From: Platycnemis pennipes
Lineage: Eukaryota; Arthropoda; Insecta; Odonata; Platycnemididae
Direction of reading: 5' to 3'
Assembly: GCA_933228895.1 (NCBI GenBank)
Contig: OW121851.1
Span: forward strand, 125,349,624-125,413,623
DNA length: 64,000 bases
A program made the translations under genes and the position numbers. Under the pieces are notes generated by a model. The model worked only from the letters and a program-made list of their open reading frames with translations, did no database searches and had not been told where the DNA came from. Position 1 is the first letter of the stretch. Each line of letters opens with the position of its first letter. Of the stretch, positions 12,396 through 23,712 are shown in pieces.

Positions 12396-13352
12396 TAAGT
12401 CATCAATCCTCAGGTTGGTTTCACGCAGCTCTCCACTGAGTTCTTCTATCAGCTAATCTCTTCATATTTTCGTAATTCTTCTCTTTCACATCCTTTATCA
12501 CTTGTTCCATATATCTTGCACGAGGCCTTCCTTTGCCATTCTTCCCTTCCACTTATCCCTCGACGATTGTCTTCATCAGGCCATCATGTCTCATGATGTG
12601 TCCGATCAATTTGTCCCGTCTTCTTCTTAGCGTATTCAGAAGACTTCTATTTTCTCCCACTCTTCTTAGAACTCCCTCGTTACTTACTCGGTCGATCCAT
12701 TTAATCTTCATCATTCTTCTGTAGCACCAAATTTCGAATGCTTCCACCCTTTTCTTTTCCGCTTCTGTCATTGTCCATGCTTCGCTGCCATAAAGAAACA
12801 CGCTCCAGATGTACGTTCTGATTAATTGCTTCATTACCTATACGCTTGTATTTCCAGCGGTAAGTAAATTCTTCTTTTGATAGCATGCCCTCTTCGCCTG
12901 GGCTATTCTGCTGACTATTTCTTTCTTGCTTCGTCCGTCTTTGGTTATTCGGCTTCCAAGGTAACAGAACTGTTTCACCTCTTCCAGCTTTTGTTTTCCT
13001 AGCTTAACGTTGGTTTTGGCCTCTTCTCTCTTGCTGCACACCAGTATCTTAGTCTTCTTCTTAATGATCTTCAGCTGATATCTGGCCATTGTCCTTTCCA
13101 AGGTTATCAGCATCTTATTCAGATCCCTCTCTGTCTCTGCTATGAGTGCTATGTCATCAGCGAATCTCAGCATATAAATTTTTTCTCCATGGATATTCTC
13201 CCCAGAAGACTTCTCTTTGATTTCATTGATGGTTCTCTCGATGTAAACATTAAAAATTGCTGGAGACAATGCACAGCCTGGTCTCTCTCCTTTCCTTATT
13301 CTTGCTTCTTCACAGCTGGGTCCAGATTTAATCACAACTACCTGTTTTTTAC
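12396..13352 (-). mobile_element. RTE-like LINE, 5'-truncated (reverse transcriptase C-terminal half and 3' end)
   Basis: The minus strand encodes the C-terminal part of a non-LTR reverse transcriptase. It includes ALSPAIFNVYIERTINEIKE, the catalytic palm motif FADDIALI, QFCYLGSRITKDGRSKKEIV, and the post-RT segment RRMMKIKWIDRVSNEGVLRR. The frame is interrupted by TAG just before the Val-Met at 12837-12832 and by TAA at the end of MKTIVEG (12553-12555), so it is dead. The copy starts inside the RT domain and ends near 12396 with a degenerate form of the family's 3' sequence. Clade assignment to RTE rests on the protein style and the short GAT-type tails of sister copies, and I could not test it phylogenetically. 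Confidence 0.85.
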
Positions 13353-13639
13353 TAGTGACATTTTATGTCAAATCCAGAATCGGTGATGAGAAAGTGTAGA
13401 ATGTTTATACAAAGTGGATATTCTTATCCGGCAGTAAATTAAATTGCTACATATTTAGAACTATGTCTCCATATTTTCTAATTCCGAAACATAGCAACTT
13501 CATCTTTGGGCTGTTCGACCCAAATTTTTATTCATTTTTATACGCCTCATATGTGTATTCTCACCCTATAGGTTCTAACCAGAATTTGGTATTTCCCAAA
13601 CTGGACTGTGACCTCTAAGTCGTTCGCTTCTTTGAAAAC

Positions 13640-14126
13640 CAGCATTACTCTGCAGAGAAAAAATTCGCCGACGTGATAGATGGTCCAATTAGTTTCGGCG
13701 AAATAAGCGAAGCGACTCTGTCTATCCGCTTGATCGCTTCAGCAGACAGGAGTTTGCACTGCACTGTCTCCGAAGCAAAAGTGGTCAGTGTCACTGCCCC
13801 ATCCTTCCCGACACCGTTGGCGGCGTCGGCCATGGAGAGGCGGTCAGCGTAAATCACTCCTACGCCCTCCGCGTCCAAATTTCACCCCCTCCCCCACCCA
13901 CCAGCGCTCATCAATCTTCATACTCCCCGCCCAATGGAAAAATAAGAAGCCCACCCCCACCCCGTCGCCGATATGCCCCCACTGCGGCACCCAACACCAT
14001 CCCACCAGGGTCCAGATCTCCCAGTGAGGTCCACCCAAGACGCAGGCCGAGCTCATGTTCCCAACTAACAGTGACGCCCGAGAAGTCATTCCACCCTGAT
14101 CTTTTATCAACCGGTTTTGTTAACAA
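13640..14126 (-). other. GC-rich patch with two long minus-strand open frames
   Basis: Two minus-strand frames are open: 13911-14126, and 13645-13878 reading GAVTLTTFASETVQCKLLSA then EAIKRIDRVASLISPKLIGP. Composition differs sharply from the AT-rich flanks. I recognise no family, and no clean splice sites link the two frames. It could be an unrecognised exon or a chance open frame in G-rich DNA. Confidence 0.15.
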
Positions 14127-15283
14127 ACTGCGCTGTAGTTTGACCCTCTTTCCCGATGGACAGACTACCCAACCTCTTCAACCATCATGATCTTGAGGTT
14201 ACTTACCACATAAATACTTTTTTGCAAGAGCGAAATAATATCTTACTTTAACTTTTCCATTTGAATATTTTTCCACAGCTCGTTAGATAAATCCTAGTAT
14301 CTTTAGCCGTGTGACACAAAAATTCCGAATATGATTCCAAATGATACATTTGAAGTAATAGTAATTCCCAGATAATTTACTTCACTAGTCAAACTTATGT
14401 ACACTCCGTCAAACATAATTTTGAGGTTGTTTTCAAAGTTTTTGCCTGAGGTGTTTTTTAGATTTAGTTCTAGTCTATAGGCTTTTCACCAAGCATTATT
14501 TCAACTATGCAAGATCGCTTGCGAGAGACTCATAGTCTCCTTTTTTCCTGGCCTCAAGATGAAAATCCAGTAATCTATCTAGCACATCAATCCAATCCCC
14601 GTTTCAATTGCTAATCATATTTTAATATGCGTGAAATGACTATTGGAAACGCTATGCTTTGTGCCGAGGTGGTGGAGCCTAGTTCCTCCCAATCACCCCC
14701 TTTCTGGCTCCATATTCACCCGTGTGCTAGCATGCCCCCTCCTGTACCTTCTTACCTACATGGGCCTATGAAAAATGAATCAGACAAACGTAGACATCGC
14801 CAAAAGAAAATTATTGCTAAAGAGTGAAAGAAGAAGGGTTGGGCCGCCATATGCTAGCCTCCCTAGTTAAATATAAAAACCATCTCTTTAAACAGGGTCA
14901 TTGGTGTTCTTCTGGACCTAGAATTTTATTACTTATAATCGAATTCAGTTGATTCCAGAGTCCTATGTGGTTGGTTACAAAGTCACTCATAGGCTCGTCA
15001 ATCAAAGAGTGATCCATTTCCGGCTTTGTTACGTTTTCGTTGAAATCACTATCAAAGAAGCTGTTTGAAATATTTGCTTTATCTGTGGCATGTGTTCACT
15101 GACCCATTTTTTCTTTAATAGCCTCAACAGTGGAGTATCTTGCTTTCCGACGTGAATTTTTTCCAGTTTTTTCAGTAATTTTTCCTGTAATTATTTCTTG
15201 AAATTTCGCTGGGCAGTCTTCAAAATCTTTTTTGCACTTGATTTGGTCGATGCCTTGCGATATGCTTGCCTTTATGTCTATTG
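14127..15283. other. Non-coding DNA, nothing recognised
   Basis: AT-rich, with short open frames only (for example 14627-14827 and 15096-15296) that match nothing I know. Confidence 0.35.
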
Positions 15284-15350
15284 TCCTCATCATCATCAGT
15301 ATTTCAATCCTAGGATTGGTTTACTGCAGCCCTCCATTCTGCCCAATTCA
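15284..15350 (-). mobile_element. RTE-like LINE, solo 3' end
   Basis: A short minus-strand fragment carries the family's terminal signature: the palindrome CAATCCTAGGATTG at 15305-15318 and a GAT-type tail at 15284-15296. Only the last ~65 bp of the element is present, an extreme 5' truncation. Confidence 0.7.
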
Positions 15351-15464
15351 GTGTTTTTTTCCTCGCCCTGGTATGTTTTCTCTTTCTCTGTTCCCCTATG
15401 AGAGGATTTCTTTTCAAGTTGTGTTATTTCCTAAAAATATCTATGTCTCTGACTACCCTGCAGC

Positions 15465-15520
15465 ACTCCTCTCTAGGGTGTATGGCAGGGGATGAGTAAT
15501 CACCTATCATGCCCTACGTA
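15465..15520 (+). repeat. Short copy of the LINE-2-type 3' terminal repeat
   Basis: The segment matches, with divergence, the terminal block (CACCCTCTGCCATACACCC-type) seen at the end of the LINE at 32990-33610. Only the terminal segment is present. Confidence 0.3.
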
Positions 15521-16654
15521 CAAGCGCTGAAGTTGGTTGCTACTTACATAATTTCTAGCAACGTCTAACTATATTACCTATTTTACTGTAAGCAACTAAT
15601 CCATCGAGGGAAGGCAGCAATTTCACATGGAATACAGCTATCAAACTCAAACTAACGTTATGCCAAACGGATTCTTCATATATCTTACAAAACATTTCTA
15701 ATTAAGTGCCGATGATAAAAAGCAGCCACACTCATGCGTTTACATTCATAAGTTTATGCACATATGCAAGAAAAGTACATGTTTGCGTTACGTATCCTAT
15801 TTATATTCGCGGTAACTTCAATTTATTCAATTATTGTCCCTTATCATATGAGAGATACTGAAATTTTTAAACTTTACTTCATGTTATCTAATTTTATATT
15901 TATGATCTAACCTTTTATTGTACACTTAGGTATGAATTACATTTGTAACATAAACAGAGAAGTATTTGCCATTCATTTTTTAATAATATTTAATCCCAAC
16001 TTCAGCCAGAGATTACATGGTGATTCCCAATCTAATTATGCTAAGGTTATTTAAGGGTATTATTAATTTATTTGATTACCGTAGGAATTGATTTTTTTAC
16101 TAAAACTGGTTCTAATTTAACCTACTTACTTGGCACTTGTTGTGTATTTCCTATGACGAGTTTCAAAAAATTCATTCTATTATTCATCTTACGTGGCTAA
16201 TTTTTATCTCGCGCGAAAAAATCTTCATCCGTACGAGTATCGTGAGTAGCAAACCCGTAAGTGCGTGCCTACCAAGATAGCCGCTAGTTACTCAATTAAA
16301 ATGTGATGCATCCTCCAGTAGATTCTAATATACTTGGTTTACATCCATCACGAGAGCACAAGTAATTAACCTATTTAAACTACTTACTTGGCGCTTTATT
16401 CACGATATTATCAGTCAAAACACTCTTGATAAGGGACGGCATATGAGCATATATTACAAAATCTGTAAGAATACAGATAAGAAAGGCTCAAAAGTTGGCA
16501 CAAACACAAGTTTTAAGTTCACATTTAATTGTAAACTCTCTATCATTTTAGATTAACCCCCTTATGTGAAACTTAACGTCATCATGCATAACTTAATTCT
16601 TAAACTTGCATGAAAATACTTAAAATGTATATCTCGATTTTTCTAATTATTAAA

Positions 16655-16990
16655 CAAATGAGGCGATCGGGTTAGTGGGGTGGCTAGAGTATTGACATCC
16701 CATCCCGAGGGCCTGGGTATGATTCCCGGCAGTGGCATATTTTTCCGGGGCAATACGGTCCCTACTTGAGTGCCTAGTGGAGGGCATTTCAGCTTCAGTA
16801 CTCCGTCCGTCGGATGGGACGTTAAACCGTGGTCCTTTTGGCACTCGTCGTTAAGAGTAGGCTAATGCATACGCCGGGTTTCTCTCCATCCATCCTCCGT
16901 TCCCTAAAACATCCTACCGTTACCCAAGTACCCACCTATCCTAAATGGCGCAAGTGACCTCAGCTGTTAGTCACCTCCCCTGAATTGAAT
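16655..16990 (+). mobile_element. tRNA-derived SINE, family A
   Basis: The head resembles a tRNA, with a box-A-like GTGGCT region and box B GGTATGATTCCCGG. The body is shared with the copy at 28745-29085 (CTACTTGAGTG, AGTACTCCGTCCGTCG, GTAGGCTAATGC, ACCCACCTAT, GGCGCAA, GTCACCTCCCC). It is about 335 bp and looks full length. Box A and B motifs imply RNA polymerase III transcription in the active ancestor, and mobilisation would have needed a partner LINE. Confidence 0.75.
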
Positions 16991-17224
16991 TATTAAATGT
17001 TTGATCTTTAGAAATTTTTTCCTTGCTTATCGCTTTACTTACTTTATCGGTATTCACAATTATGATAAACACACTTCTACGGAATGCTACAAATAATTCA
17101 ACGCATGTTCATTGCAACCGAATCGGTGATATTTACTGCGTTTGTATGGGCACTGAGAAGATCATAGGTACTTTGATTTAGTTAATATCACCAGCTTTGA
17201 TTCGAATAAGCACATGAATGCTTG

Positions 17225-17505
17225 GTGATCTTCACCCCCTGCCACACATACCCTCGCGGTGGCTCGCGGGGTATTACGTATATGTAGATGAAATAATTTG
17301 TTCTGACTCTAGATAGGTCGGTTTTTGATTAGCAACTGGTGGAAAATTAATAGCAGCCTCTGGAAATGGAATGATGGTGGGACCAAATTCAGGAGCTTTT
17401 TGCTCTGTTCTTTCAGAACCAAAACTAGCTGCATGAGCGGTTATCTTGAATCATGTGTCACACACCCAGGCGGTGGCTCGCAGGGTATTACGTAGATGTA
17501 GGTCG
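17225..17505 (+). repeat. Two close copies of the LINE-2-type 3' terminal repeat
   Basis: At 17225-17295 (TTGGTGATCTTCACCCCCTG, then CTCGCGGTGGCTCGCGGGG and TATTACGTATATGTAGATG) and again at 17460-17505 (GGCGGTGGCTCGCAGGG and TATTACGTAGATGTAGG). Both match the 3' terminus of the LINE copies at 33 and 59 kb. The spacer between them is not recognised. Confidence 0.6.
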
Positions 17506-17587
17506 ATCAAAATTAGGCGTTGAATTACAAGAGATATTGTATTGTTTTGTTGAAAGCAATACAATTCACTTTACTTTACTTAGATTC

Positions 17588-17910
17588 ATCATCATTGGTC
17601 AACAATCCTAGGATTGGTTTGACGCAGCTTTCCACTCGATTCTGCTATCGGCCAACCTTTTCATTGTGACGTAATTCTTCTCTTTTACATCCTTTACAAC
17701 CTGTTCCATGTATCTCATACGAGACCTGCCTTTTCCAATCTTCCCGTTCGCTTTTCCCTCGACAATAGTCTTCATCAGGCCATCGTGTCTCAAGATATGG
17801 CTGATTAAGTTGTCCCTTCCTCTTCTCAGAGTTGTCAGCAGACTTTTCTTTTCTCCTACTCTTCTCAGGACTTCCTCGTTACTTACTCGGTCGATCCATT
17901 TAATCTTACC
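17588..17910 (-). mobile_element. RTE-like LINE, 5'-truncated 3' fragment
   Basis: The minus strand reads KIKWIDRVSNEEVLRRVGEK, then ILRHDGLMKTIVEGKANGKI, RMRYMEQVVKDVKEKNYVTM and KRLADSRIEWKAASNQS, largely in one frame. It ends with CAATCCTAGGATTG at 17603-17616 and a short ATGATGA tail. Only the post-RT region remains. It is better preserved than the 12.4-kb copy, suggesting a later insertion. Confidence 0.8.
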
Positions 17911-19713
17911 TTAGATAAGGTGTTCATTTAGCGGCTGTAACTCTTTCATCTCATCCAAACAATCATTCCTCGCCAATGAGACTCATCAATCCGAAAACTC
18001 GAACGCCACATCCTGCACGTAACCACTGATGATCACGCCGCCCTAATTTTAGGATGAGGTAAATGGATCGTCTACTTTTAGGGCGAAGATCGAAAATTAC
18101 CGCAGTAATTTCCGGGCTGACCTACTTGCGTTCCGCCCACGTCTCCTGTCCCCTCTGGTACCTCGAGGGCAGGTGCGTCAAAGTCACGGAGATGGGGGCC
18201 GTGGTGCCCTGTCAAACGAAAGACGTTGATGAGCGTCGGGACGCCACTAGTGAGGGACGACGGTGGTTCGAGAAATCAGGACAGAAGTCGTCGAAAGTAT
18301 TCTGCCAACATGGATCATGGTTCCTATCTGCTACCACTCCAATTATGTCAGTTCTTGACATACAATGAATTGAATTCTCAGTGCACGACATGTCCTGACG
18401 GAGTGTGACCAACAGGCCCCGAAGGAAAGGGTACAGTGGGAATGGAAAAAGCTTTTTTTATCGGGGACTGACAACTTACTTCCTGCCCAATAAGCTAATT
18501 TACGACTCTTTTTACGACATAATTTTTACTACTACGTTTAACTGGTGAATATGTGTTACAGCAGGGTTCAAGGTTTGAAGGTTTGACAAGTGGGGAGGGG
18601 GGGGGGGTGAATACTCTCTCGCCCGGGTAAATATATTGTCTTAAGCCATTTTTACTTATGTGGAAAATTGCAATATCTTTCTATTAATATTTGATACAAC
18701 ACGTTTCAACACGTCACGCTCAACACGTCACGTTCAACGCGTTCTGATGTTTCCTTTCAGGCTGTGAGCTTATAACAATAATTTAAATATATTGTTCTAG
18801 CCTGAAATGAAGAATCTCGGTTATTTTTAAGTGTCTTCCTGACCTAAAAACCCTGTCAGAATAACTTAAGTTGACAATTTATTCTTCCATATAAGTACTC
18901 AGGAGCATTGTTTGACAATAGATTGAGCATAATAGTAGAGTATTGTAATTTTTTTCAGTCTTCGAATTTTAGCCACTCAATATTTAAGTAATCAGGCGTA
19001 ATTTGTTTATATAATGCCCTATTAAAATAAATCTGACACCAGCATATAACAAGATTTACATTTTGTTTTACAATTCATTGATTAAATCAGACATTACCAG
19101 TGAGCAATACTGAATATGAAGAATATGCAAAGAATTATTCCATTTTTTTCTCAATTCCTAGGTTAATTGCTTAAAATGCTTACGCTGGGCCAAAGTTTTG
19201 TGACACTTATTTGAGCTTACGTAGATATGAAAGAAATATAATAACCTTAATTATACAGTGAAACCTCCGCAATGCAATAATAACCAGATAAGATGAGAAA
19301 AATTGTCTCCATCACCAATATATTAAAAAATCTTTTAACACATTTTCAGCTGCATTCCTCTACATGTAGCTTACGCCAATTCTCCGTCAATTGTTTGCCA
19401 TTCTTCCGGCTTGCCTCCACTTACCGCAGACGATTCCCTCTCTTGAGACAACATCCAAAGTAGCCCACTTCCGGGTTCTCATCTCTATCCGAATAGCTCC
19501 ACAGCAGGAAGTCCAAAATGGCGGAAACTCGTGGTTGTTTCCGTACTTTTGGAATAAACCCCGAGCTCCATGGGTTTTTCCAGTACATCCCGGAGACTGA
19601 CAGCTGAAAAAGGAAGACATGCTTATGTAACAAGGTACAAATCAGAAACAGCCAGAATGTAGAATTTTTTATGGAACAAACTGCGGTAATGGTATATGGG
19701 ATCCGTACGAGGA
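17911..19713. other. Mostly AT-rich DNA with one GC-rich patch and a G-run
   Basis: A GC-rich patch at 18060-18420 is open on the plus strand for 101 codons (contains SCPLWYLEGRCVKVTEMGAV), but I recognise no family. An 11-G run lies at 18597-18607. A 29-codon frame at 19518-19607 starts in an ATGGCGG context. Nothing here is firmly a gene. Confidence 0.3.
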
Positions 19714-19850
19714 AGGTGTGCAAAGGAGATCAGCTAGATTTTTTAAAGGCCGTAATGATAATTAATTATTGCTACGAGTTTAATGAGAACTAGGATGTGA
19801 ATTACTATCAGAACGCAGGTTAAAATTTAGGTTTAACGTTTTAAGCAAAA
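19714..19850 (+). mobile_element. LINE-2-type (CR1/L2/Jockey-related) fragment
   Basis: Nucleotide match to the copy at 32996-33125 (AAGGAGATCAGCTAGATTT, GAACGCAGGTTAAAATTTAG, GTTTAACGTTTTAAG). The translation QRRSARFF is the typical start of the C-terminal segment of such LINE ORFs. It ends where the Penelope terminal repeat begins. Confidence 0.6.
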
Positions 19851-19990
19851 TAAGATCGAAGGTTTTCCAGGCGAACTAGCTGTAGAAAATCTTCCCGGGT
19901 TTTCCACCGGGTCCGGTTGTCCCTGGCCGACGTTTCGGTGTTCGACTCGGGCACCGTCATCAGGGCAGATGAGTGTCAAACTCCAAGTCC
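19850..19990 (-). repeat. Penelope 3' terminal segment with hammerhead-like motif
   Basis: The minus strand reads CTGATGA, a hairpin CGGTG...CACCG, then AAACGTC, and continues into the terminal repeat shared with 23713-23785. The segment is open in one frame (CPDDGARVEHRNVGQGQPDP). Penelope-like elements in many animals carry small hammerhead ribozymes in this terminal region. Here the core is near-canonical but one base off. Confidence 0.4.
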
Positions 19991-20099
19991 AAGTGGTGGT
20001 AGTAATTCTTATTACACCATTTCGAGCGTGTGCTCTTGTAGGCCGTGGTTGGAGTCCAGTGTAAAGGGAGATATGGTAGGAGTTTTGAGATATAGGGAA

Positions 20100-20460
20100 G
20101 GATGGTTGTTTTACCTATGATGGCATGAGGGCAGACGGGTTATTTTATTAGGGTTGAGAAGGTTATTAAGAGTTATATTATTAGGGAATTTTTTTAGTTA
20201 GGTTTTTTCTTGTGGCAAGGATAGAATTTGTTAGGGAAGGATTTGATTTGGATAGGATCAATCTGGGAAGGGGGGTAAAAGATTTTTTAGGGTTGCCCCG
20301 CTTTTATCGCAACCTGGATGAGGAGAAAGTTGACAGGTTTCGGTCGGAGGGCTTGCTGTGTGCAGGAAAGGAGAAATTGTTGAAGGTACGGGAGTGGGAG
20401 ACGTCTTCTCATCTTCTTCCGGCGATTGGCATAGCAGGTTAGTGTGCATCTAATTAGGGG
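20100..20460 (-). other. Presumed 3' untranslated end of the Jockey-type LINE
   Basis: AT-rich and G-rich sequence between the last LINE codons and the resumed Penelope tail. The exact LINE terminus and any target-site duplication could not be fixed by eye. Confidence 0.35.
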
Positions 20461-22790
20461 TTCTCAGAGTCGGAGTAGGTTTAGTTGGAAAAGGAAAGCG
20501 AGGAAGGTGAATTGTTGTAGGTGAGATAGGTCTTTTGGGAATTTGAGGATTTTGAGTTTGCGGTTTGGGATCTTTTTTGGGATTTTGTCTTTGGGGTATG
20601 GATATTTTCCAGTTGGGTTTTCAGGAGACCAGAGGGAAGAGATGAGGGAATTGTTGGAATATCTCACTGAGACGCCGTAATTTCTAGTATTAGAATCCAA
20701 TAAGAATTGGAGCTGCGGGATACCGAGATCAGCTTGAATTTGGAAGTTGGATAGGAACCTGGGAGCCCCGGCCAGTTGTCTCGCTATTTTGTTTATGACT
20801 GTTTGAAGTTGCTTTTTGTTGGTGGTTTCAATGGTGCACCAAACAGGACAGGCGTAAAGAATTTGGGGAAGAATGATGTTAAAAAAGATATGTAGTTTGT
20901 TATTTAGGGAAGTTGGACTGTTGAAATGGATGAGAGAGTGAAGAGCGTGTTTAGTTTTGTTTACAGTGGAGATGATTTTGGAGATGTGTCCGGAGAAGGA
21001 AAGTCTTTTGTCAAGGGTTACCCCTAGGAATGTCGTTTCAGTCACTTGGGGTATGAATTTATTGTACAGAGTCAGGGGGAAATTGTCTCTTTTGGTAGTG
21101 TTGTAAGTGAAGCAGAGTTTGGCACATTTGGTAGGATTGATCTGCAGTCTCCAGTCATCAGCCAGTCTTCTATGAGGTCCAGGTGGTCTTGTAAAACGTC
21201 TGCTTTCTTGTCTGGCCACCAACTGCGAGTAGCAATTGTGGCATCGTCGGCGTGAAGGTTAAGTTCCATCAGGTCGGATGTCGGAAAGTCGCCGATGAAG
21301 ATGTTAAAAAGAGTAGGGCTGAGTACTGCTCCCTGAGGAACACCAGCGTGTTACGGAAAGGATTTGGAAAGTAAAGAATTATGTTTTATTTGAAAAGTGC
21401 CCATAAAAAGAAATTCCTGAATTAATTTAACAAGGTGGATTGGGATGTTCAAATTTAATAATTTGAAAAATGAGGCCGTTGTGCCAGACTTTGTCAAAAG
21501 CCTGACTAATGTCTAAAAAGACAGCTGAAGTGACTATCTTTGAGCTGAATCCGAAAGTGATGAATCCGTTGAGCCTATTGATCTGGTGAACTGTGGATGT
21601 ACGGGCGGCGAAACCAAGTTGCTCCCGTCGGAAAAGCAGGAAGGGAAGTTTTTGGAGTCTCTGTAGTGTTAGTATCTCGTAAATTTTGGCAAAAGTGCAC
21701 GTCAGGGAAATTGGTCTATAGTTGGAGACATCTATCAGTATCTTCATAGGTTTAGGAGTCATAACTACGACCGATGTCTTCCATTTATCAGGGAACGTGG
21801 CAGTGAGTAGGCAGGCGCTGTAAATTTCCGTCAGGTAGGCAATGATGTCAGGTGTGAAGAGCCTGACGGCTTTAGGAGGGATTAGGTCTGTGCCGGAAGA
21901 GCACTTGTTAGGAAGGCTTTTTATGATATTGGAGACCTTCCGTGGAGAGCACTGGAATGGCTTGGAGCTGGGTGTGGAGATGAGAGAATCAGCGATTTCC
22001 TGGACATAAGATTGGTTACGTTTATCGGGCTGCCGGGCGAACGCCGAGCACATGCGGTTTGCGCTCGGCGTCCGTGTTAAGTGTATTGTTATCGATGATT
22101 ATTAGAGGTGTGGTTTTGGTAGTGTTGCGTTTTGTTCGCGTCAATTTCCAAAGGGTGCTGTCGTGAGCAGATAAGGCAGTTAATGTATCATTCCAGGCGG
22201 AGTATCTGTATGTGCGTATTTATTGTTTGTGTAATTTGTTAATGGCTTTAAATCTTCATTTGTATATAGTGTTCCGTATGCGTTGGTATAAATGTCATAC
22301 TTTGTTCTTGTCCTTAGTCATTTGTAGAATGTGTTGTGGCAGGGAAGATGTAATGAGTGGAACTGGTTTGCATTTTAATTTTTGTAGGGCTTGCTGAATG
22401 TAGGTGGTTAGTGCGTCAATAGCAGTTTGTATTGACGCAGGGTCAGGAGAAATAGGAGGGAAGTAAGGGGGATTAGTATTTAATATTTCAGCAAATTTCT
22501 TCCAGTTATGGGTGACAGAGGTTGGGATTTCGATGACTGGCGAGACTTCTAGGTAGAAAAGAACAGGAAGACGATCAGAAGAGTAGTGCTGTAGGAATTT
22601 AGATGGGATTTCATAGGGATATTGGTGGGAAATTGCAATTTCTAAAATGTCAGAAGTGTAGGTGTCACTGTGAGAGCTGATGTGTGTGTATTCCGAAGGA
22701 GCGTGAATGTGGAGGTGATTTTTTTTGCCATGAAGATTTAGTGGTAGATTAGTTAAGTCATACAAGACTTTATTGTGCATTGTGTTCTAC
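20460..22790 (-). mobile_element. Jockey-clade LINE, decayed
   Basis: The minus strand encodes pieces of a non-LTR ORF2 in order. First is the C-terminal part of the AP endonuclease (22780-22295) with SSDRLPVLFYL in place of the usual SDH motif, so the catalytic His is replaced. RT follows (about 22053-21070), with KCSSGTDLIPPKAVRLF, LDISQAFDKVWHNGLI, GVPQGAVLSPTLFNIF and the palm LHADDATIATRS. The C-terminal part (TFLGVTLDKRLSFSGHISKI) runs down to the stop at 20464. At least three frame changes separate these blocks. It appears inserted in the Penelope element in the same orientation. Confidence 0.8.
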
Positions 22791-22793
22791 CAT

Positions 22794-23590
22794 TTATGTT
22801 TTTTTGGCCGCCTTATATACCCTTGCCGGAAGGTCAGGTGCCACGTGATTGGTCGCCGCGATGGAATGGCGTCTTGGTAACCAAGACGCCATTCCATCAA
22901 GATCACCACCAAGGTCAGGAGTGCTCTGTTGGTTTCTGATGATTTTTATCACGGGTTTCCACACGTTGCTGATAGAGAAACCTGTGTCTCGATTGAAATT
23001 TTTGTATTCCATTCGGATTTCGGTGGCTTCTTTTACGACAAGGTTCCAATATTTTGAGGACGTGTCAGAATCTTGTCATCTTCAAACCGGACGGAGTGGT
23101 CGTGGTGGATGCTGTGTTCGGCAATTGCGGATTTTTCCGGTTGTCCCAGCCTCAGGTACCGTTTATGTTCCTTCAGCCGCGTCTCAATCGTGCGTTCCGT
23201 TTCTCCGATGTAGGCGTCTTCACATTCACACGGAAATCGGTAGACGCCTGGCGTTTAGAGTCCAATTGGGTCCTTTGCCCGTACGAGATGGTCCCTCAGC
23301 TTGGATGGCGGGAGATGGATAGTCTCGATTTTAAATGTTTTTTTAATCCTTTAATTTAAACAGATGAAATGTACGGGAGGCATGCTCTGGCAGTCATCTC
23401 TTTTGGTTCCTCGTTGGTCTTGGGCAATTTCGGGTTAAAGGTCCTTTTCAAGGCTAGGGAAATCTGGTGTTCACCATACCCGTTTTGGCGGAAAGTTCTC
23501 TTGATGCGCTTCAGCTCGTCGGGAAGACTCTCCTCATTGGCGATAGCCTTGGCTCTGTGGAATAGTGATGTCAGCACCGCCCTCCGTTGC
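22794..23590 (-). CDS. Penelope-like GIY-YIG endonuclease region (defective element)
   Basis: Two minus-strand frames. Frame 1, to the stop at 23356, reads VLTSLFHRAKAIANEESLPD and LKRIKRTFRQNGYGEHQISL, the linker typical of Penelope proteins. Frame 2 (about 23265-23036) carries GVYRFPCECEDAYIGETERT, with the GIY-YIG motif as GVY...AYIG, then KEHKRYLRLGQPEKSAIAEH. The tail with EYKNFNRDTGFSISNVWKPV and RRHSIAATNHVAPDLPARVY is in a further frame. The frame changes and missing RT make it non-functional. Confidence 0.7.
22860..22898. repeat. Perfect 39-nt palindrome within the Penelope tail
   Basis: GATGGAATGGCGTCTTGGT at 22860-22878 and its exact reverse complement at 22880-22898, with one A between. 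It lies inside the minus-strand reading frame (DGMASWLPRRHSI). It could form a hairpin in RNA or a cruciform in DNA. Confidence 0.9.
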
Positions 23591-23712
23591 GAGGGGTGAT
23601 GATGACTCCCACCATTCAGATAGATATCGGTGTGGGTCGGCTTGCGGTAAACACTATGACTATGACGAAAGACTGAATTTTTGATGGTGTGTCTCCTCCC
23701 CGTAGAGGTAAG

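Noticed and set aside
13788..14027. Plus-strand frame with CPHCGTQHH zinc-finger-like string
   Set aside because: A single CxxC with irregular His spacing in Pro-rich low-complexity sequence is not enough for a zinc finger.
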